DNA of 64,000 nt, taken from positions 620,001 through 684,000 of the forward strand of contig OY970075.1 of assembly GCA_963705385.1 (NCBI GenBank), read 5' to 3'. The DNA is from MFD02979-c5 sp963705385. GTDB taxonomy: Bacteria; Bacteroidota; Bacteroidia; Cytophagales; Amoebophilaceae. Both the position numbers and the translations under genes were made by a program. The notes beneath the pieces were generated by a model. That model was not told the origin of the DNA, did not search any database, and worked only from the letters and a program-made list of their open reading frames with translations. The first letter of the stretch is position 1; each line of letters opens with the position of its first letter. This document shows positions 63,601 through 64,000 of the stretch, in pieces.

Positions 63601-63841
63601 TTATTATCTGCTGCTCTTTCACTACGAGGACTTTGAGCAAGCAGGCATTACGCTAGAGAAAACAAAAGCAGAATATCTAGCCGCTTATGAAGCAAGTATA
63701 AGGGCCAGCGCAGGCCAGCCAGGTAAAGAGAAGCCGGATGAGATGGCCTATTTCCTTTTAGAAAGCCTCCAACAAGGGCTGGGGCATGAATTATCGAAGG
63801 AGGAAGCTTGTAGGGTAGCAAGGCGACAGTCAGCCCATTGA
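57629..63841 (+). CDS. Giant lipoprotein with nucleotidyltransferase-like domain and 21 TPRs
   Basis: A 2070-residue protein. The signal is that of a lipoprotein: hydrophobic core and lipobox LQSC with Cys22. Residues ~30-170 are low-complexity, rich in Ala, Pro and Ser. Residues ~440-700 contain a nucleotidyltransferase-fold motif: GLGSMALQQMTPYSDLEFAI with Gly544-Ser545 and Asp556-x-Glu558, and a possible third acid Asp624 in NFDLGGK. This pattern resembles the DUF294/GlnD-type N-terminal domain. Residues 931-1812 are 21 consecutive 42-residue kinesin-light-chain-like TPRs. A C-terminal part with looser TPRs (~1815-2000) follows. The enzymatic product is unknown; a surface-exposed NMP-transferase or degenerate fold is possible. 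Confidence 0.87.
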   Translation: MYNPFQKFIAIILLLSMALQSCTSNLKLDTGAAASQPQASKKSLRRLVGKEQHPQDKPMSISASTEKAPASPAAAQVAPTASLFTDLSPSSSSHHTAVLLSPRTILHNQRLSQGTAIPQPLKDCPKAQAMRSVQPIRRPSAPLAKAEVACAAPAQHLTASGGQSIRLSPREGHWQAQVTERIGHAQRQVVLPVVCAPDCQVAALLRYEAGRVAQLLHVAKQGLDEFVYLGRQGLLGGMMQGKEAFPQEQRVPRGSLPKLGPLEHQGPTALELAQKEGTALKKVIKEQYGLLLSQDKERADPQLVGDLLANLEQLLGLEALWTLEESEDSAQEYLVRLRNDEGLPLYGTEVRERVMVLLERAYAQALKGAVSTSLLKGLSNLSHEEQERLAAALGQLAAFHQEQGSQTGDLSLYTDAAILYQHMLQVCEGEGEEIYKGLAEMKESMIARCRQESNVASRRVSPEELRAEIARDKKELQTLREEAKRRVAELEGTEINNETFYIEESKALFAKIAQKVGAFLGSLYQESEDALGAAPCKYTVMGLGSMALQQMTPYSDLEFAILMEDNESQEVLEEHRAYFRELSHLVHLRVINLGETVLPQDQYKAQHKLRISLDHLGKRGINFDLGGKTPLGRKDKPYLKKPYELIQPVAGMMCYLKNEGHKMEHMDKLLPFILERTCYVHGDPGLHAAYVAQKSAFFAKTQTEQGVPVYQARALQKLLEGVVEMNYNKPDPGIAKPSHQGDLADFEPKFADGDAGRLYDVKQEIYRLPDRLLYRLAMYYGLLPESGWDAVAQLSKRGIITREAVQHLGYAVSFATMLRLKTYLHQGQQGESMTVLGGMSQEAAQQFFVLSQEALQEGGSLFQYYYTALPLHKKMEAFFKGREGDFPPIQEENFFQEESFYDDSYSVRGDIHRRVMQHAAAKRCYKKVLEMRQALYPFNHPDVADSLNNVGLAYDTLGEAKKGLGYQEQALEMYRAFYPGNHPSVAASLNNVGSAYETLGEAKKGLGYQEQALEMIQALYPGNHPDVAGSLNNVGMAYQTLGESSKGLGYQEQALQMYRALYPGKHPAVANSLNNVGNVYEGLGESSKGLWYQEQALEMIQALYPGNHPAVANSLNNVGVTYEGLGESSKGLWYQEQALEIMQALYPGKHPAVANSLNSVGSAYAKLGESSKGLGYLEQALEMKQALYPGNHPAVANSLNSVGIAYEELGEASKGLGYLEQALEMRQALYPGNHPAVADSLNNVGLAYHTLGESSKGLGYYEQALEMRQALYPGKHPDVANSLNSVGIAYERLGESSKGLWYKEQALEMCRALYPGKHPDVAMSLNNVGSAYHTLGESSKGLWYKEQALEMRQALYPGNHPAVASSLNNVGLAYETLGEAKKGLGYYEQALEMRQALYPGNHPDVADSLNNVGLAYETLGEAKKGLGYQEQALEMRQALYPFNHPDVADSLNNVGLAYETLGEASKGLGYLEQALQMRQALYPSKHPDVANSLNSVGIAYERLGESSKGLWYFEQALEMRQALYPGKHPSVVTSLNNVGLAYDTLGKARKGLGYKEQALEMIQALYPGNHPDVAMSLHNVGTVYNRLGEVSKGLGYFQQALEIRQALYPGNHPDVANSLNNVGIAYERLGEVRKGLGYQGQALEMIQALYPGNHPGVAKSLNKVGLAYHALGEASKGLGYFQQALEMRQALYPGNHPDVATSLDNVGIAYERLGEVSKGLGYLEQALEMRQALYPGNHPDVANSLNNVGAVYERLGEVSKGLGYQEQALEMRQALYPGNHPDVAASLNNVGIAYERLGEYGKAKQHYQEGLRISNKLPDESHSYIHRFTQKLDGLVVNQCYAAANKAYAQHNVAEVIRHYEEALKMLAAASRDTKTSICHNLGCMYHVAALSATEGAVRETCLNKATAAFEQALAWRSDIVKAGLCTEYSNFLLATGQIAQAYPYLLQAIDSGDTQSKLGYGLIEQGIVSPLLQTHIDREGEVVVRGIDYAYYLLLFHYEDFEQAGITLEKTKAEYLAAYEASIRASAGQPGKEKPDEMAYFLLESLQQGLGHELSKEEACRVARRQSAH
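60419..63064 (+). repeat. 21 tandem 126-bp units encoding TPRs
   Basis: Exactly 21 direct repeats of 126 bp in phase, residues 931-1812. Each unit encodes M-RQALYPGNHPDVA, SLNNVGLAYETLGE and a GLGYxEQALE end. DNA identity between units is very high, including synonymous positions, much higher than in the 129-bp array at 48281-49441. Confidence 0.93.
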
Positions 63842-63864
63842 TTCACCAAGGGGTGCCAAGCAGG

Positions 63865-63898
63865 CGATGAAGCTTCCATCACGATGAAGCTTCCATCA
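63865..63898. repeat. Two exact tandem copies of a 17-bp sequence
   Basis: CGATGAAGCTTCCATCA occurs at 63865-63881 and again at 63882-63898, just after the giant lipoprotein gene. The rest of the window end (63842-64000) holds nothing recognisable. Confidence 0.8.
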
Positions 63899-64000
63899 CA
63901 ACGAGGCCTTTGAAAAGGATTTACACGATCTTGAGGGCAACCTGCTGATCTGCTGGATGGTCCAGCATAGGCTGCTTACTCTCATAAAGGGATCACGCCT

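Overview
This window is chromosomal DNA of a Bacteroidota bacterium, most likely an intracellular symbiont of the Amoebophilaceae (Amoebophilus/Cardinium relatives). The phylum is shown by the fused MurF-alanine racemase, a Porin_10-like barrel, the ftsX-truB-ribF order, the Mpl-like 'peptidoglycan synthetase' and promoters fitting the TTG / TAnnTTTG pattern. The host-associated lifestyle is inferred from a eukaryotic-type ubiquitin-specific protease, a secreted lipase-NB-ARC-TPR protein, a giant nucleotidyltransferase-TPR lipoprotein, many decaying genes, and insertion-sequence debris. No rRNA, tRNA or CRISPR array was seen.

Layout. 1-6.7 kb: 3' part of yidC, a decayed DUF6314-like gene, an Lrp/AsnC regulator, a CvpA-like protein, an alpha/beta hydrolase and clpB. 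7.3-10.6 kb: an EndoQ-UvrD fusion. 10.7-11.7 kb: a dead DDE insertion sequence with its terminal repeats. 11.7-14.1 kb: fabG and lpdA, divergent. 14.2-15.1 kb: a decayed EamA transporter. 15.3-20.6 kb: a CPBP protease, argS, a 77-bp MITE-like element inserted right at the menA start, menA, and a PGI/PMI isomerase. 21.2-22.8 kb: the deubiquitinase lipoprotein and ruvC. 22.8-26.3 kb, minus strand: M3 oligopeptidase, an orphan nuoK, ruvA and a SanA-like protein. 26.3-30.3 kb is a plastic zone: a gene fragment, an IS481-family element, and a tandem duplication of a PD-(D/E)XK nuclease/transposase-like gene with the 5' remnant of a third copy.

30.4-34.0 kb: murF-alr, an acyltransferase fragment and trhO. 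34.1-38.5 kb, minus strand: a four-gene MacAB-TolC-type export operon. 38.6-44.3 kb, minus strand: a RadC/JAMM protein, ribF, truB, ftsX and a putative porin. 44.4-45.4 kb: a stray C-terminal copy of the M3 peptidase and a broken hypothetical gene. 45.5-49.7 kb: lipase-NB-ARC-TPR. 50.0-54.6 kb: gyrA, a TPR protein and an EamA transporter in one operon. 54.6-57.2 kb: a degenerate Mpl-like protein and dnaB. 57.6-63.8 kb: the 2070-residue nucleotidyltransferase-TPR lipoprotein.

How it fits together. A housekeeping backbone (replication, repair, translation, envelope, menaquinone) is interleaved with large exported or surface proteins that join an enzyme domain to kinesin-light-chain-like TPR arrays. 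The deubiquitinase and the two enzyme-TPR proteins are the best candidates for host-interaction factors. The two enzyme-TPR proteins are also the best candidates for a poorly described system: both carry export signals and the same HP-xVA-xSLNNVG repeat type, but with different enzymatic heads and different repeat periods. All homology calls come from reading motifs; no database search was run.
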